Assembly: GCF_011682175.1 (NCBI RefSeq)
Contig: NZ_WHJG01000024.1
Span: forward strand, 55,399-119,398
Direction of reading: 5' to 3'
Source of the DNA: Massilia frigida
Lineage (GTDB): Bacteria > Pseudomonadota > Gammaproteobacteria > Burkholderiales > Burkholderiaceae_D
DNA: 64,000 nucleotides
Shown here: in pieces, positions 37,079-47,544 of the stretch
How the letters are laid out: the number at the start of each line of letters is the position of its first letter
Numbering within the stretch: position 1 is the stretch's first letter
The notes under the pieces: model-generated
Database searches by the model: none
Told to the model about the DNA's origin: nothing
What the model saw: the letters and a program-made list of their open reading frames with translations, nothing else
Translations under genes and position numbers: made by a program

Positions 37079-38515
37079 ATGGCGCAGCAGATTGGACTTT
37101 TTCTGAATCCGGTAGGACAGCGTCGAGTCGATTTCCAGGGCATGTACGCCGACATGTTCGCGCGCCTGTTCATCGCCGACGGCACCGAGCAGGCCACGCT
37201 CCTGCTGGGGCAGGAGCGGGTCGACCTGCTCATCATCGATCTCGAACGGTTCGACAGCAGCTTCGATCTTGACGCGATCGCCGAACTGATCGCGCGCCGC
37301 GCCGGTGCGCCGGTGCTGCTGCTATGCCCCTTCATCAGCGCCGGCTGGCTGCCCGCGCTGATGAAAGCCGGTCCGCTGGCCTACGCCATCGCGCCGCTCG
37401 ACGATACCGACCTGCGCGTCGCGATCACGGCGCAACTGGACACGCCCACCACCTCCGGCACGCCCGCCGACGACCTGCGCGCGCTGCTGGCGCTGCGCAC
37501 CCGCATGCAGCAGGCGCTGCTTGATGTGGACGACATCACCAACGTGGCCGAGCAGATTTGCGTGGCGCTGTGCGATGTTCCCGGCGCCGTGCACGCCTCG
37601 CTGTTTCGCATGGACGTACCGGGCGACCTGCAGCTTGAAGCGCAGTATTCGCCCACCGGCCTGAATCTGGCGCGCGTGCTTCACCGCAGCGACAGGCTGC
37701 TGCAATCGCCGCTGCGGCATGCCTTTCCGGGCCTGGTCGCCGCGTGCAGCAACGAGATGGCCCTGCTCGACGCGCCGGCCAAGGCGGGCGAGCCGGAACT
37801 GGCACTGTCCCTGGTCGACAAGGGCGTCGAGATGGTCATCGGGCTGCCGCTGGGGGCTGCGCCGGGGAGCGCGCTGGCCGGGTCGCTGTGCCTGATGTTC
37901 GGGCGCGCGCGCCAGTTCAGCTGCGCGGAACTCGATTCGTTCATGGCGCTTGCGCAGCTGGCCGGTTTCGGCCTGCGCATGGCCGCGATGAGCCGCGAGA
38001 ACGAAGCCTTGCTGGGGCGCGTGACGCATTTGGCTACGGTCGATGCGCTGACCGGGGTGGCCAACCGGCGCCACGGCGAGCACCTGCTCGAACTCGAAAT
38101 CAAGCGCGCCCGCCGCTACAAGGTGCCGGTGGCGCTGATCGGTTTCGACATCGACCGCTTCAAGGCCATCAACGACCAGTTCGGCCATCCGGTGGGCGAC
38201 GCCGCGCTGCGCACGGTGGCGGAAGTGACCCAGTCGGTGCTGCGTGCCAGCGATGTGCTGATACGCTCGGGTGGCGAAGAGTTTTTGATCATCGTGCCGC
38301 ATACCAGTGCGATCGACGCGCTCAAGATCGCTGAAAAGATCCGCGTGGCGGTGGCGCAGACCGATATCGCGGGCTGCGACCGACTCACCATTTCGCTCGG
38401 CGTGGGCCAACTGGCGGACCAGGAAAGCGCCGATGCGCTGATGCAGCGGGTCGACGCGGCGCTGGGCCGCGCCAAGCGCGCGGGACGCAACTGCGTGGAG
38501 CTGGCGATGTCGTAA
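37079..38515 (+). CDS. Diguanylate cyclase with GAF-like sensory region
   Basis: A 478-residue cytoplasmic enzyme making cyclic di-GMP from two GTP. The N-terminal 120 residues resemble a receiver-like fold without a clear phospho-Asp context, followed by a GAF-like segment (about 140-300) and a GGDEF domain. The active-site motif is G398-G-E-E-F402. The inhibitory I-site R-A-S-D lies five residues before it, so product feedback is likely. Other conserved parts are FDIDRFKAINDQFGHPVGD and TISLGVGQL. It diverges from the SDR gene across 186 bases. Confidence 0.92.
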   Translation: MAQQIGLFLNPVGQRRVDFQGMYADMFARLFIADGTEQATLLLGQERVDLLIIDLERFDSSFDLDAIAELIARRAGAPVLLLCPFISAGWLPALMKAGPLAYAIAPLDDTDLRVAITAQLDTPTTSGTPADDLRALLALRTRMQQALLDVDDITNVAEQICVALCDVPGAVHASLFRMDVPGDLQLEAQYSPTGLNLARVLHRSDRLLQSPLRHAFPGLVAACSNEMALLDAPAKAGEPELALSLVDKGVEMVIGLPLGAAPGSALAGSLCLMFGRARQFSCAELDSFMALAQLAGFGLRMAAMSRENEALLGRVTHLATVDALTGVANRRHGEHLLELEIKRARRYKVPVALIGFDIDRFKAINDQFGHPVGDAALRTVAEVTQSVLRASDVLIRSGGEEFLIIVPHTSAIDALKIAEKIRVAVAQTDIAGCDRLTISLGVGQLADQESADALMQRVDAALGRAKRAGRNCVELAMS

Positions 38516-38629
38516 GCTCCGTCGCCTTCCCGTCGCTCCCGCAGCCACCGTCGCTCCCGGAGCAACGAACGCGCGCGCGCGACGGAGGGTATAATCCGCC
38601 ATCACCGGCGCAAAGGATAGACAGATCAA

Positions 38630-40270
38630 GTGGGCATGCTGCATTGGTTAAGAAACTACCAGCGCGTGTCGCTGCCCGGTGATATCAGCGCCGGCATCGT
38701 CGTCGCCCTCATGATGATCCCGCAGGGGATGGCGTACGCCCTGGTGGCCGGCCTGCCGCCCGTGGCCGGCATCTACGCCAGCATTCTCCCTCCCATTCTG
38801 TACGCTCTGTTCGGATCGAGCATGACCCAGTCGGTCGGCCCGATGGCGATCATTTCGCTCATGACGGCGGCCGCCCTGGCGCCGCTCGCCGCACCCGGCT
38901 CCGGCCTGTATATCGTGCTCGCCGCCCAACTGGCACTCGCTTCCGGCGCGGTGCTGCTGCTGTGCGGCCTGCTGCGGCTCGGCTACGTGGCCAATTTTTT
39001 CTCGCGTCCGGTCATGAGCGGCTTCACCATCGGCGCCGCCATCGTGATCGCCTTTGGCCAGTTGAAGGTGCTGGCCGGAGGCGCGCTGCCGCTGGTGCAC
39101 GTGCCGAGCGCCATGCTGGGCGGCGGGGCGATTGCCTTGCTGCTGCTTGCAAAATACTACCTCGCTGCGCTGCTGCGCCGCGCCGGCTTGCCGGCCAGCG
39201 CGGCCGATATCGGCGCGCGCCTCGCTCCCATGCTGGTGGTGCTCGGCGCCACGCTGCTGTCGGCCGTCATGGACTTGCCGGCGCTGGGCGTGCAATGCAC
39301 CGGCGAAGTCGCCTCCGGCCTGCCTGGCCTGAACCTGGCCACCTCCGGCGCCCACTGGCGCGCGCTGCTGCAACCGGCCCTGCTGATCGGCTTCATGATC
39401 TTTTTGCTGGGGATGTCGGCCGCCCAAACGCTCGCCCTCAAGCGCCAGGAAAAACTGCAAAGTAATATGGAGCTGATCGGCCTGGGCGTGGCCAACATCG
39501 GCAGCGCGCTCACCGGCGGCTTGCCGGTCACCGGCAGCCTGTCGCGTTCAGGGGTGAATTTCGCCGCCGGCGCCAACACGCCGCTGGCGAGCATCATCAC
39601 CGGCGTGCTGCTGGCACTGGCGCTGGTCGCGCCGACCGGCTGGCTGGCGCTGCTGCCGCTGCCCGCGCTGGCGGCCACCATCATCGTCGCGGTACTGGGC
39701 ATGCTGGAACTGGACACCCTGCGTACCGCGTGGCGCTACGATCGCGGCGACGCGCTGGCCCTGCTGGCGACGGCGGGCGGGGTGATCGCGCTGGGTGTGG
39801 ACTATGGCGTCGTTCTGGGCGTGCTGCTTTCGCTCGGCACCCTGATCTGGCGCGCCAGCCGCCCGCATATCGCGGTTCTGGGGCGGATCGCCGGCACCGA
39901 GCATTTCCGCAATATCGAACGCTATCCCGCCTGCACCGTGCCCGACGTGCTGATGCTGCGCATCGACGCCAATCTCTTTTTCGGCAATGTGGAAGCGGTC
40001 AACGCGCGCATCGAGGAAGAACTGGCGCTGCATCCCGCCACCCGCCACCTGGTGCTGGTGATGACGGCGGTCAGCTCGATCGATACCTCGGCCCTGTTCG
40101 GCCTGGGCGAACTGAATCTGGCGCTGCGCCAGCGTGGCATCGGCCTGCATCTGGCCGAAGTCAAGGGGCCGGTGATGGACCGCCTGAAAGCGAGCGACTT
40201 GATTGGCGCGATGAATGGCAGGATTTTCCTGAGCGCGGCGATGGCGTCGGACGCACTGGCGCTCAAATGA
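38630..40270 (+). CDS. SulP family anion transporter with STAS domain
   Basis: A 546-residue inner-membrane transporter. The SulP signature is GDISAGIVVALMMIPQGMAYALVAGLPPVAGIYASILPP, followed by about eleven membrane segments and a cytoplasmic STAS domain (about 430-545: VPDVLMLRIDANLFFGNVEAVNARIEEEL...SIDTSALFGL). It would carry sulfate, bicarbonate or a dicarboxylate. The start is a GTG; an ATG two codons later is equally possible. Its TGA overlaps the next gene (ATGA). Confidence 0.93.
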   Translation: MGMLHWLRNYQRVSLPGDISAGIVVALMMIPQGMAYALVAGLPPVAGIYASILPPILYALFGSSMTQSVGPMAIISLMTAAALAPLAAPGSGLYIVLAAQLALASGAVLLLCGLLRLGYVANFFSRPVMSGFTIGAAIVIAFGQLKVLAGGALPLVHVPSAMLGGGAIALLLLAKYYLAALLRRAGLPASAADIGARLAPMLVVLGATLLSAVMDLPALGVQCTGEVASGLPGLNLATSGAHWRALLQPALLIGFMIFLLGMSAAQTLALKRQEKLQSNMELIGLGVANIGSALTGGLPVTGSLSRSGVNFAAGANTPLASIITGVLLALALVAPTGWLALLPLPALAATIIVAVLGMLELDTLRTAWRYDRGDALALLATAGGVIALGVDYGVVLGVLLSLGTLIWRASRPHIAVLGRIAGTEHFRNIERYPACTVPDVLMLRIDANLFFGNVEAVNARIEEELALHPATRHLVLVMTAVSSIDTSALFGLGELNLALRQRGIGLHLAEVKGPVMDRLKASDLIGAMNGRIFLSAAMASDALALK

Positions 40271-40947
40271 AGGCGCACTTCGACCGGCACGGCTACGCAC
40301 TGGTGCCCGCCGTGCTGTCGGCGGCCGACTGCGCGCAGCTGGGCGAACTAATTCAGCCGGCCACCGCGGCGTCGGGCGGCACGCGCTGCCTGCTGTCGCA
40401 GCCGTGGTGCGCTGCGCTGGCCGCGCGCCTGCGCGCCGATCCCGCGCTGGGTGCCTGCCTGGCCCCCGATGCGCTGGCGGTGCAGTGCACCTACTTTGAA
40501 AAATCGGCGGGCCGCAACTGGCTGGTGCCGATGCACCAGGACCTGAGCATTCCGGTGGCGGCGCGGGTCGACGCACCCGCCTTGCGCGGCTGGTCGCTCA
40601 AGGAAGGCGCCATGTTCGTACAGGCGCCGCCGGCGCTGCTGGAAGAACTGGTGGCCGTGCGCCTGCACCTGGACCCGTGCGGCCCCGATGACGGCCCGCT
40701 GGTCGTGGTGCCGGGGTCGCACCGCGCGGGCGTGATCGCACCGGCCGGCGTGGCGGCCGCGCGCGCTGTCACCCCGGCCGTGGCCTGCATCGCCGGTATC
40801 GGTGGGGCGCTGGTGATGCGCCCGCTGCTGCTGCATGCGTCGTCCAAGGCGCTCGGGCAGAGCCGGCGCCGGGTGCTGCACTTCGTCTTCGGCCCACGTA
40901 CCCTGCCGTACGGACTGAATTGGAACGTCGCCGTGCAAGCCGGCTAG
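40267..40947 (+). CDS. Phytanoyl-CoA dioxygenase (PhyH) family protein
   Basis: A 226-residue Fe(II)/2-oxoglutarate oxygenase-like protein. Iron ligands are H-x-D in VPMHQDLSIPV and a distal His in LLLHASSKAL, followed by R-R-R-V-L-H-F for 2-oxoglutarate. GPLVVVPGSHRAG is a family hallmark. The start is the ATG within the SulP stop (ATGA); the longer frame to 39730 is a shadow inside sulP. Translational coupling to a SulP transporter suggests a link to the imported anion. The substrate is unknown. Confidence 0.88.
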   Translation: MKAHFDRHGYALVPAVLSAADCAQLGELIQPATAASGGTRCLLSQPWCAALAARLRADPALGACLAPDALAVQCTYFEKSAGRNWLVPMHQDLSIPVAARVDAPALRGWSLKEGAMFVQAPPALLEELVAVRLHLDPCGPDDGPLVVVPGSHRAGVIAPAGVAAARAVTPAVACIAGIGGALVMRPLLLHASSKALGQSRRRVLHFVFGPRTLPYGLNWNVAVQAG

Positions 40948-41010
40948 TGACCCGGCGGCGCGCCTTGTGTACTATGCCGGTATCAGAAAAACCAGATCCG
41001 GAGACCGACG

Positions 41011-41712
41011 TTGGACGACTTCATCGAGATTTACGACAATGCCTTGAGCAGCGAACAGTGCGCGGCAATCATGGCGCGCTTCGACGCCAGTGGCAAGGTC
41101 GCGCGCGGCAAGACCGGCAACGGCGTCGACACGGCCAGGAAGGACAGCTACGACCTGACCATCTCCGCGCACGAGGAATGGCAGGACGTGGCGGGCATCA
41201 TGTTACAGGCGGTGCGCGAGCATCTGTGCGCCTACATGAACAAGTACCGCATGATGCTGATCGGCGCACTGTCGCCGCAGGTGATCCATCCGGAGACCGG
41301 CGAACCGGTGGTGCTGTCGCCGGAGAATTTCGACGAGTGCGGCACCGCCCACATCGATGAGCTGATGCGCATGATGTACCGCGCCGGCCAGATCAACGTG
41401 CAAAAATACGTGCGTGCCAGCGGCGGCTACCATCACTGGCATTCCGAGATCTATCCGCAGAACGCCAGCTGCGAGAGCCTGCACCGCGCATTGCTGTTCC
41501 AGTTCTACCTGAACGACGTGGAAGAGGGTGGCGAGACGGAGTTTTACTACCAGAAGCGCAAGATCGACGCGCGCCAGGGGCGCCTGATCATCGCGCCGGC
41601 CGGCTTCACCCATTCGCACAAGGGCCACGTGGCGCGCAGCGGCGACAAATACATTGCCACCTCATGGATCCTGTTCCAGCGCGCCGAGGTCCTGTACGGC
41701 GCACCCGCCTGA
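41011..41712 (+). CDS. 2OG-Fe(II) oxygenase (prolyl 4-hydroxylase-like)
   Basis: A 233-residue oxygenase with the H144-S-E146 iron pair in YHHWHSEIY, the distal His in FTHSHKGHVARSGDKYIATSW, and FYLNDVEEGGETEF as the double-stranded-helix signature. The distal segment resembles the THTHRG-GDKYIATGW family. The start is TTG, preceded by GGAG; no nearby ATG fits. It follows the PhyH-like gene by 63 bases, so two unrelated Fe/2OG enzymes sit side by side. The substrate, probably a protein side chain or small molecule, is unknown. Confidence 0.88.
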   Translation: MDDFIEIYDNALSSEQCAAIMARFDASGKVARGKTGNGVDTARKDSYDLTISAHEEWQDVAGIMLQAVREHLCAYMNKYRMMLIGALSPQVIHPETGEPVVLSPENFDECGTAHIDELMRMMYRAGQINVQKYVRASGGYHHWHSEIYPQNASCESLHRALLFQFYLNDVEEGGETEFYYQKRKIDARQGRLIIAPAGFTHSHKGHVARSGDKYIATSWILFQRAEVLYGAPA

Positions 41713-41754
41713 TCGCATCCCCCGTCTTCCACTTCCACCAGCTATGGTCAAATC

Positions 41755-42342
41755 ATGAACCAATTCTTGCGCTACCTGATCGCCCAGGCCTACAACAATG
41801 CCTGGGCCAATCACCGCCTGCTGCGCGCCTGCGCCGAACTGTCGCAGGCGCAGTTTGAACTGGCCACGCGCACCAGCTTTTTTCCGTCGATCAAAATGAC
41901 GCTTAATCACAACCTGACGGTCGATTGGTTTTATATCGACGCCATCGAACGCGCGGCGCGCGGCGACGAGCCCCATCCCGATTACTGCGAGGCTTTCTTC
42001 GAGCCGGAAGAACCGTTTGCCACCTGCGCCGCATTGTGGGCCGCGCAAAGACTGTGCGACCAGCGCCTGATCGCCTATTGCCTCCAGCTCGACGAGGCCA
42101 CCCTCGCGCGCGACGTCGGCATCCTGCGCGACGACGGGCTCAAACTCGACACGCCCGCGCGCCTGCTGGCGCACCTGTTCCAGCACCAGATCCACCACCG
42201 TGGCCAGGTTCACGCCATGCTCGCCGGGACCGGCGTCGAGCCGCCGCAGCTCGATGAATTCTTCAGCCGTGGCGAGAGCGAAGACCGGGCGCCGGACTTC
42301 GCGGAACTGGGCTTCACCGAGGCCGATGTCTGGGGTACTTGA
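41755..42342 (+). CDS. DinB family protein
   Basis: A 195-residue four-helix-bundle protein. The metal-binding His triad is visible: His in LNHNLTVDWFY and two in FQHQIHHRGQVHAML. DinB-like proteins include thiol-dependent S-transferases and damage-induced proteins of unknown role. It lies 42 bases after the 2OG oxygenase gene on the same strand. Confidence 0.9.
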   Translation: MNQFLRYLIAQAYNNAWANHRLLRACAELSQAQFELATRTSFFPSIKMTLNHNLTVDWFYIDAIERAARGDEPHPDYCEAFFEPEEPFATCAALWAAQRLCDQRLIAYCLQLDEATLARDVGILRDDGLKLDTPARLLAHLFQHQIHHRGQVHAMLAGTGVEPPQLDEFFSRGESEDRAPDFAELGFTEADVWGT

Positions 42343-42438
42343 GCATCCGTGACAAGCAGCGATGACCCGTGGTAAATTTTAATTGTAACTAAAAGTAAGT
42401 ATTCTGGCGCAAGCCCCGCAACTTCACAGGCACCCCAC

Positions 42439-44208
42439 ATGCATCGAACCAGGCGTCGGCCTTTGCACGCCGTTTTCACCCTTGCCGCGCTGGCCGGAAC
42501 GCCGGCCTGCGCGCTCGAGACTCAGGCGAGCGGGCGGATCGGCTTCGGCGCCAGCTTCCGCACCGAGGAGTCGGCGCCGCACTTGCTGGCTCCGTACAAC
42601 GCGTCGGCGGTGGGCCTGTCCGGGGTCGCCAGCGGGGGCCAGAACAGCGACGATGCCAACCTGAACTTCCGGCGCGGCGATGCCGTCTCGCGCGCGCTCA
42701 AGGGCTATCTCGACCTGACGGCGCGCGAGGGCGGATTCAGTGCGCTGCTGCGGCTCAAGGCCTGGCACGATTTCGCCCTGAGCGGCCATCCGCGCGCCTG
42801 GGGCAACAGCATCAACGGCTACACCGCCGGGCAGCCGCTCGACGATGCCGGCGGCGCGCGCCTGTCGCGCTTTTCGGGCGTGGCGCTGGGCGACGTTTTT
42901 GTCCAGCACAGCGTGCAGGCCGATGGCGTGCGCGTGCTCGGGCGTCTTGGACAGCAGTCGCTCGCGTGGGGTGAACGCAGCGGTTTTCCCGGTGGCCTCT
43001 CCGCGATCAACGCGGTCGACTTCCCGGCCCGGCGCCGCCCCGACGCCGTGCCGCAGGAAGCCCTGGTGCCGGCGCCCATGCTGTTCGCGCGCGCCGAGGC
43101 GGACAACGGTGTCGGGGTCGAAGGCTTTTACCAGACCCGCTTCCGGCCATCGGCGGTGGACCTGTGCGGTACCTTCTGGGCTAGTACCGACTACGTTGCG
43201 CAAGGCTGCGACCATGCCCTCGCCGGGCCGATGCCGATTAGCGACCGGGCGCGCCTGGCGCGCGGCGCGTTCGTCAAGCGCATGGACGATCCGGCCCCTG
43301 CCGACGATGGCCAGTACGGCGCCGCCTTGACCTGGAAGTCGGTGCCGCTGGCCCTTGACGTGGGCCTGTACCATGCGCGCTATACCAACCGCAGCCCGCT
43401 GCCGGGCGCGCGCAAGGCGCAGCGGACCGGCGCCGGCTTGATCGCGGGCGACCCGGATGGCAAGAACATGCGCTACTTCACCGAGTACGTGGGCGGCATC
43501 GCCATGACGTCGCTGACGCTCGCGCACCGGCGCGCGCACGGCAGCCTGTTCGGGGAGCTGACCTACCGCCCCAAGCAGCCGATCCAGCTACCGCCCGGGG
43601 ATGCCTTGCCGGCCTTTGTCAATCCCGCTGTGGTCACCTTGCTGCGCAAGGACGTCGACGCGCTCGCGCCAGGCGCGCTGTATCACGCCTACGACCGCTA
43701 TCGCACCTACCAGTTGCAGGCCGGCGTGCAGCAGGACTGGCCGCTGCTGGCCGGGATTGCCTTCAGTACGCTGGGCGAAGTGGTGCTCAAGCGCGTGGCC
43801 GGACTGCCCGATCGGTCGGTGCGCCGCTACGGCCGCGCCGACCAGTATGGCAATGGCCCCGTCAACGGCGCCTGCCCGGTCACCAGCAGCGACGCCGCCC
43901 GCCAGTGCAGCGCCGACGGCTATGTGAACCCAAGCGCCCATGCCTACCGGGTGCGGGTGGATGCGCGCATGGCGCAGGTGGTGAAAGGGCTGAACCTGCA
44001 CGCATGGGCGCAGCTGCAGCATGAAGTGAAGGGATGGTCGTACGATTTTCTTCTCAACGAGGGCCGCCGCACCATGAACGTGGGCCTGCGCATGGAATTG
44101 TTCAAGCGCTACGTGGCCGAGGTGGCGTACCTGCCGGTGTGGGGTGGCGTCTACAACACCCAGGTCGACCGCGATGTGGTGTCGGTGTCGATGGCCGTCA
44201 AGTTCTGA
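42439..44208 (+). CDS. DUF1302 family outer-membrane protein
   Basis: A 589-residue exported protein (signal peptide [19 protein letters not shown]). The family start [12 protein letters not shown] and N-terminal [25 protein letters not shown] are typical, with repeated aromatic barrel strands and the C-terminal strand ...[12 protein letters not shown]1302 proteins usually pair with a DUF1329 lipoprotein in steroid, lipid or alkane metabolism loci. No DUF1329 gene is seen here. The gap to ureD is 125 bases. Confidence 0.9.
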   Translation: MHRTRRRPLHAVFTLAALAGTPACALETQASGRIGFGASFRTEESAPHLLAPYNASAVGLSGVASGGQNSDDANLNFRRGDAVSRALKGYLDLTAREGGFSALLRLKAWHDFALSGHPRAWGNSINGYTAGQPLDDAGGARLSRFSGVALGDVFVQHSVQADGVRVLGRLGQQSLAWGERSGFPGGLSAINAVDFPARRRPDAVPQEALVPAPMLFARAEADNGVGVEGFYQTRFRPSAVDLCGTFWASTDYVAQGCDHALAGPMPISDRARLARGAFVKRMDDPAPADDGQYGAALTWKSVPLALDVGLYHARYTNRSPLPGARKAQRTGAGLIAGDPDGKNMRYFTEYVGGIAMTSLTLAHRRAHGSLFGELTYRPKQPIQLPPGDALPAFVNPAVVTLLRKDVDALAPGALYHAYDRYRTYQLQAGVQQDWPLLAGIAFSTLGEVVLKRVAGLPDRSVRRYGRADQYGNGPVNGACPVTSSDAARQCSADGYVNPSAHAYRVRVDARMAQVVKGLNLHAWAQLQHEVKGWSYDFLLNEGRRTMNVGLRMELFKRYVAEVAYLPVWGGVYNTQVDRDVVSVSMAVKF

Positions 44209-44333
44209 TTACACGCCGCACGCACCAATCCGGTGCGTATGCGCCGTGGCGGTGCGCCTGATCACCGCTCGCGGGCGCGCCGCACCGCGAGCGTGCCCCG
44301 CGCGCTGGCACGCATCCTGCTCTTTCGACAGGT

Positions 44334-45173
44334 ATGCGAGATTGCCACCAGACCGATTCTACCCACACTGCATGGCAGGCCAGCCTGCGGCTGCGCTTTG
44401 CCGGCGACGCCGGCACCACGCGCCTGATGGAGCGTGTCCACAGCGGGCCGCTGCGCGTGCAAAAACCGCTGTATCCGGAAGGCCCGCGCATTTGCCACGC
44501 CATCATCGTGCATCCGCCCGGCGGCGTGGTTGGGGGCGACCGGCTGTCGGTCGGCATCGGCGCGGGTGCCGCGACCCATGCTTTTCTCACCTCGCCCGGC
44601 GCCGCCAAATGGTATCGCGCCAACGGCAAGGTCTCGCGCCAGGAGGTGCTGATCGACGCCGGCGCCGCTGCGGCGGTCGAATGGATGCCGCAGGAAGCGA
44701 TTTTCTTCAACGGCGCCCACGTGGCGCTGGAACAGCGGGTCGAGCTGGCGGCCGACGCCAGCTACATCGGCTGCGACATCCTGTGTTTCGGCCGGCGCGC
44801 CTCGGGCGAGACCTTCGACAGCGGCACCATCAGCCAGCACACGCAGATCCGCCGTGGCGGCAAGCTGCTGTGGTGGGAGCAGGGCGCGCTGCACGGCGGC
44901 AGCGCGGCCATGCACAGCCCCCTGGGCCTGAACGGCGCCAGCGTCTGCGCCACCCTGGTCGGCGTGGGCAAGCCGGCCGGCGGCGCGCTGATCGACGCCA
45001 TGCGCGCGCTCGATCCGGCGCTAGCCATCACGCAAATCAAATCGGTGTTCGTGGCGCGCTACCTGGGCAACGACAGCGAAAGCGCGCGCCGCGCCATCTT
45101 CAGCGTGTGGCAGTTATTGCGCCCGCACCTGCTCGGGTGCGCCGCGCCGCTGCCGCGCATCTGGAATACCTAG
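44334..45173 (+). CDS. ureD: Urease accessory protein UreD (UreH)
   Basis: A 279-residue scaffold protein that binds apo-urease and, with UreF and UreG, forms the nickel-insertion complex. Conserved blocks are [50 protein letters not shown] and [15 protein letters not shown]. It begins the urease operon, with ureA 17 bases downstream. A different open frame overlapping it (44144-45190) is a shadow. Confidence 0.95.
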   Translation: MRDCHQTDSTHTAWQASLRLRFAGDAGTTRLMERVHSGPLRVQKPLYPEGPRICHAIIVHPPGGVVGGDRLSVGIGAGAATHAFLTSPGAAKWYRANGKVSRQEVLIDAGAAAAVEWMPQEAIFFNGAHVALEQRVELAADASYIGCDILCFGRRASGETFDSGTISQHTQIRRGGKLLWWEQGALHGGSAAMHSPLGLNGASVCATLVGVGKPAGGALIDAMRALDPALAITQIKSVFVARYLGNDSESARRAIFSVWQLLRPHLLGCAAPLPRIWNT

Positions 45174-45190
45174 ACAAGAGAGCACGATCC

Positions 45191-45493
45191 ATGGACCTGA
45201 CCCCGCGCGAAAAAGACAAGCTGCTGATCTTCACCGCCGCCTTGCTGGCCGAACGGCGCATGGCGCGCGGCCTCAAACTCAATTACCCGGAAGCGGTGGC
45301 CCTGATCAGCGCGGCCATCATGGAGGGCGCGCGCGACGGCAAGACCGTGGCGCAGCTGATGTCCGAGGGCGCCGCCATCCTGACCCGCGCCGACGTCATG
45401 GAGGGCATCGCCGAGATGATCCCGGATATCCAGGTCGAGGCGACTTTCCCGGACGGCAGCAAGCTCGTGACCGTCCACAACCCCATTCCCTGA
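45191..45493 (+). CDS. ureA: Urease gamma subunit
   Basis: A 100-residue subunit of the (alpha-beta-gamma)3 urease. The sequence [20 protein letters not shown] and [24 protein letters not shown] matches the family end to end at its usual length. Separate gamma and beta genes are the standard bacterial arrangement. Confidence 0.98.
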   Translation: MDLTPREKDKLLIFTAALLAERRMARGLKLNYPEAVALISAAIMEGARDGKTVAQLMSEGAAILTRADVMEGIAEMIPDIQVEATFPDGSKLVTVHNPIP

Positions 45494-45501
45494 GGGCCGA
45501 C

Positions 45502-45831
45502 ATGAGCATGATACCCGGCGAATACCTGCTGGCCGATGGCGACATTGAAATCAACGCCGGCCGCGCCACCCGCACCGTGGTGGTGGCAAACAGCGGCGAC
45601 CGGCCGATCCAGGTCGGCTCGCACTTCCACTTTTTCGAGGTCAATACCGCGCTGCGGCTCGCGCGCAGCGCGGCGATCGGCATGCGCCTCAATATCGCCT
45701 CCGGTACCGCCGTGCGTTTCGAGCCCGGCCAGCAGCGCACCGTGGAACTGGTGGCACTGGGCGGCGCGCGCATGGTATTCGGCTTCAACGGCCTGGTGAT
45801 GGGCGAACTGCCGCCGCACGGAGGCAACTAG
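45502..45831 (+). CDS. ureB: Urease beta subunit
   Basis: A 109-residue beta-barrel subunit. It starts [19 protein letters not shown] and contains [31 protein letters not shown] and [12 protein letters not shown], all invariant in the family. The ATG at 45502 or the next Met two codons on could be used. It is one base away from ureC. Confidence 0.98.
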   Translation: MSMIPGEYLLADGDIEINAGRATRTVVVANSGDRPIQVGSHFHFFEVNTALRLARSAAIGMRLNIASGTAVRFEPGQQRTVELVALGGARMVFGFNGLVMGELPPHGGN

Positions 45832-45832
45832 C

Positions 45833-47533
45833 ATGCCCTCGATCAGCCGCCGCGCCTACGCCGACATGTTCGGCCCCACCACGGGCGACCGCATCCGCCT
45901 TGCCGACACCGACCTGTTCATCGAGATCGAACGCGATTACGCCATGTATGGAGAGGAGGTCAAGTTTGGCGGCGGTAAAACCATCCGCGATGGCATGGGC
46001 CAGTCGCAGCGGCTGCACGCCGGCGTGATGGATACCGTCATCACCAACGCCGTCATCGTCGACCACTGGGGCATCGTCAAGGCCGATATCGGCCTGAAAA
46101 ACGGCCTGATCGCCGCTATCGGCAAGGCCGGCAACCCGGATGTGCAGCCCGGCGTGACCATGGCCATTGGCGGCGCCACTGAAATCATCGCCGGCGAAGG
46201 CATGATCGTCACCGCCGGCGGGGTCGACACGCACATTCACTTCATCTGCCCGCAGCAGATCGAAGAAGCCTTGATGAGCGGGATCACCACCATGATCGGC
46301 GGCGGCACGGGGCCGGCGACTGGCACCGCGGCCACCACCTGCACGCCCGGTCCGTGGCACTTGCATGCGATGCTGGGGGCCGCCGACGCCTTTCCGATGA
46401 ACCTGGGCTTCATGGGCAAGGGCAACGTGAGCCTGCCAGGACCGCTGGAAGAACAGGTGCTGGCCGGCGCCATCGGCCTGAAACTGCACGAAGACTGGGG
46501 CAGCACCCCGGCCGCCATCGACAATTGCCTGGCGGTGGCCGAGCGCATGGATGTGCAGGTGGCGCTGCATTCCGATACGCTCAATGAAGGCGGCTTCCTG
46601 GAAACCACGCTGGCCGCCTTCAAGGACCGCACCATCCACACCTTCCATACCGAAGGCGCGGGCGGCGGCCATGCGCCGGACATCATCGCCGCCGTCGGGC
46701 AGGACAACGTGCTGCCGTCGTCGACCAATCCGACCCGCCCATTCACCGTCAACACGCTCGACGAGCACCTCGACATGCTGATGGTATGCCACCACCTCGA
46801 CCCGGCCATTGCGGAAGACGTGGCGTTCGCCGAGTCGCGCATCCGGCGCGAGACGATAGCCGCCGAGGATATCCTGCACGACCTGGGCGCGATTTCGATG
46901 ATGTCATCCGACTCGCAGGCCATGGGCCGGGTGGGCGAGGTGATCATGCGCACCTGGCAGACCGCCCACAAGATGAAGCTGCAGCGCGGGGCGCTCGCAC
47001 CGGATTCGGCGCGCAGCGACAATTTCCGCGTCAAGCGCTACATCGCCAAGTACACCATCAACCCGGCCATCACGCACGGCGTGTCGCACGCGGTCGGCTC
47101 GCTGGAAGCGGGCAAGATCGCCGACATCGTGCTGTGGAAGCCGGCCTTCTTCGGCGTCAAGCCCTCGCTGATCCTCAAGGGCGGCATGATCGCGGCGGCC
47201 CAGATGGGCGACCCGAATGCCTCGATTCCCACGCCGCAGCCGGTGCACTACCGCATGATGTTCGGCGCCTTTGGCGGCGGCCTGAAAAAATCGTTCACCT
47301 TCGTCTCCCAGGCCGCCTACGACGCCGGCATCGGCGCGCAACTCGGGTTGACCAAAACGCTTATTCCCGTACACGGCATGCGCCACCTGCGCAAACGCGA
47401 CATGATCCACAACGGCGCCACGCCGCACATGGAAGTCGATCCTGAAACCTATGAAGTGCGCGCCGACGGCCAGTTGCTGGTCTGCGAGGCGGCGGCCGTG
47501 CTGCCGATGGCGCAGCGCTATTTCCTGTTCTGA
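45833..47533 (+). CDS. ureC: Urease alpha (catalytic) subunit
   Basis: A 566-residue amidohydrolase that splits urea to ammonia and carbamate at a di-nickel centre. Ligands visible include HIHF (nickel His pair), the carbamylated Lys K217 in [16 protein letters not shown], and [15 protein letters not shown]. The mobile-flap His lies in [22 protein letters not shown]. The length and residue numbering match Klebsiella urease, including K217. It should be active after nickel loading by UreDEFG. Confidence 0.99.
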   Translation: MPSISRRAYADMFGPTTGDRIRLADTDLFIEIERDYAMYGEEVKFGGGKTIRDGMGQSQRLHAGVMDTVITNAVIVDHWGIVKADIGLKNGLIAAIGKAGNPDVQPGVTMAIGGATEIIAGEGMIVTAGGVDTHIHFICPQQIEEALMSGITTMIGGGTGPATGTAATTCTPGPWHLHAMLGAADAFPMNLGFMGKGNVSLPGPLEEQVLAGAIGLKLHEDWGSTPAAIDNCLAVAERMDVQVALHSDTLNEGGFLETTLAAFKDRTIHTFHTEGAGGGHAPDIIAAVGQDNVLPSSTNPTRPFTVNTLDEHLDMLMVCHHLDPAIAEDVAFAESRIRRETIAAEDILHDLGAISMMSSDSQAMGRVGEVIMRTWQTAHKMKLQRGALAPDSARSDNFRVKRYIAKYTINPAITHGVSHAVGSLEAGKIADIVLWKPAFFGVKPSLILKGGMIAAAQMGDPNASIPTPQPVHYRMMFGAFGGGLKKSFTFVSQAAYDAGIGAQLGLTKTLIPVHGMRHLRKRDMIHNGATPHMEVDPETYEVRADGQLLVCEAAAVLPMAQRYFLF

Positions 47534-47544
47534 GAGGCTTTACG

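Noticed and set aside
39730..40266. A 179-codon N-terminal extension of the PhyH-like gene
   Set aside because: It lies wholly inside sulP in another frame; the ATG overlapping the sulP stop gives the normal PhyH N-terminus.
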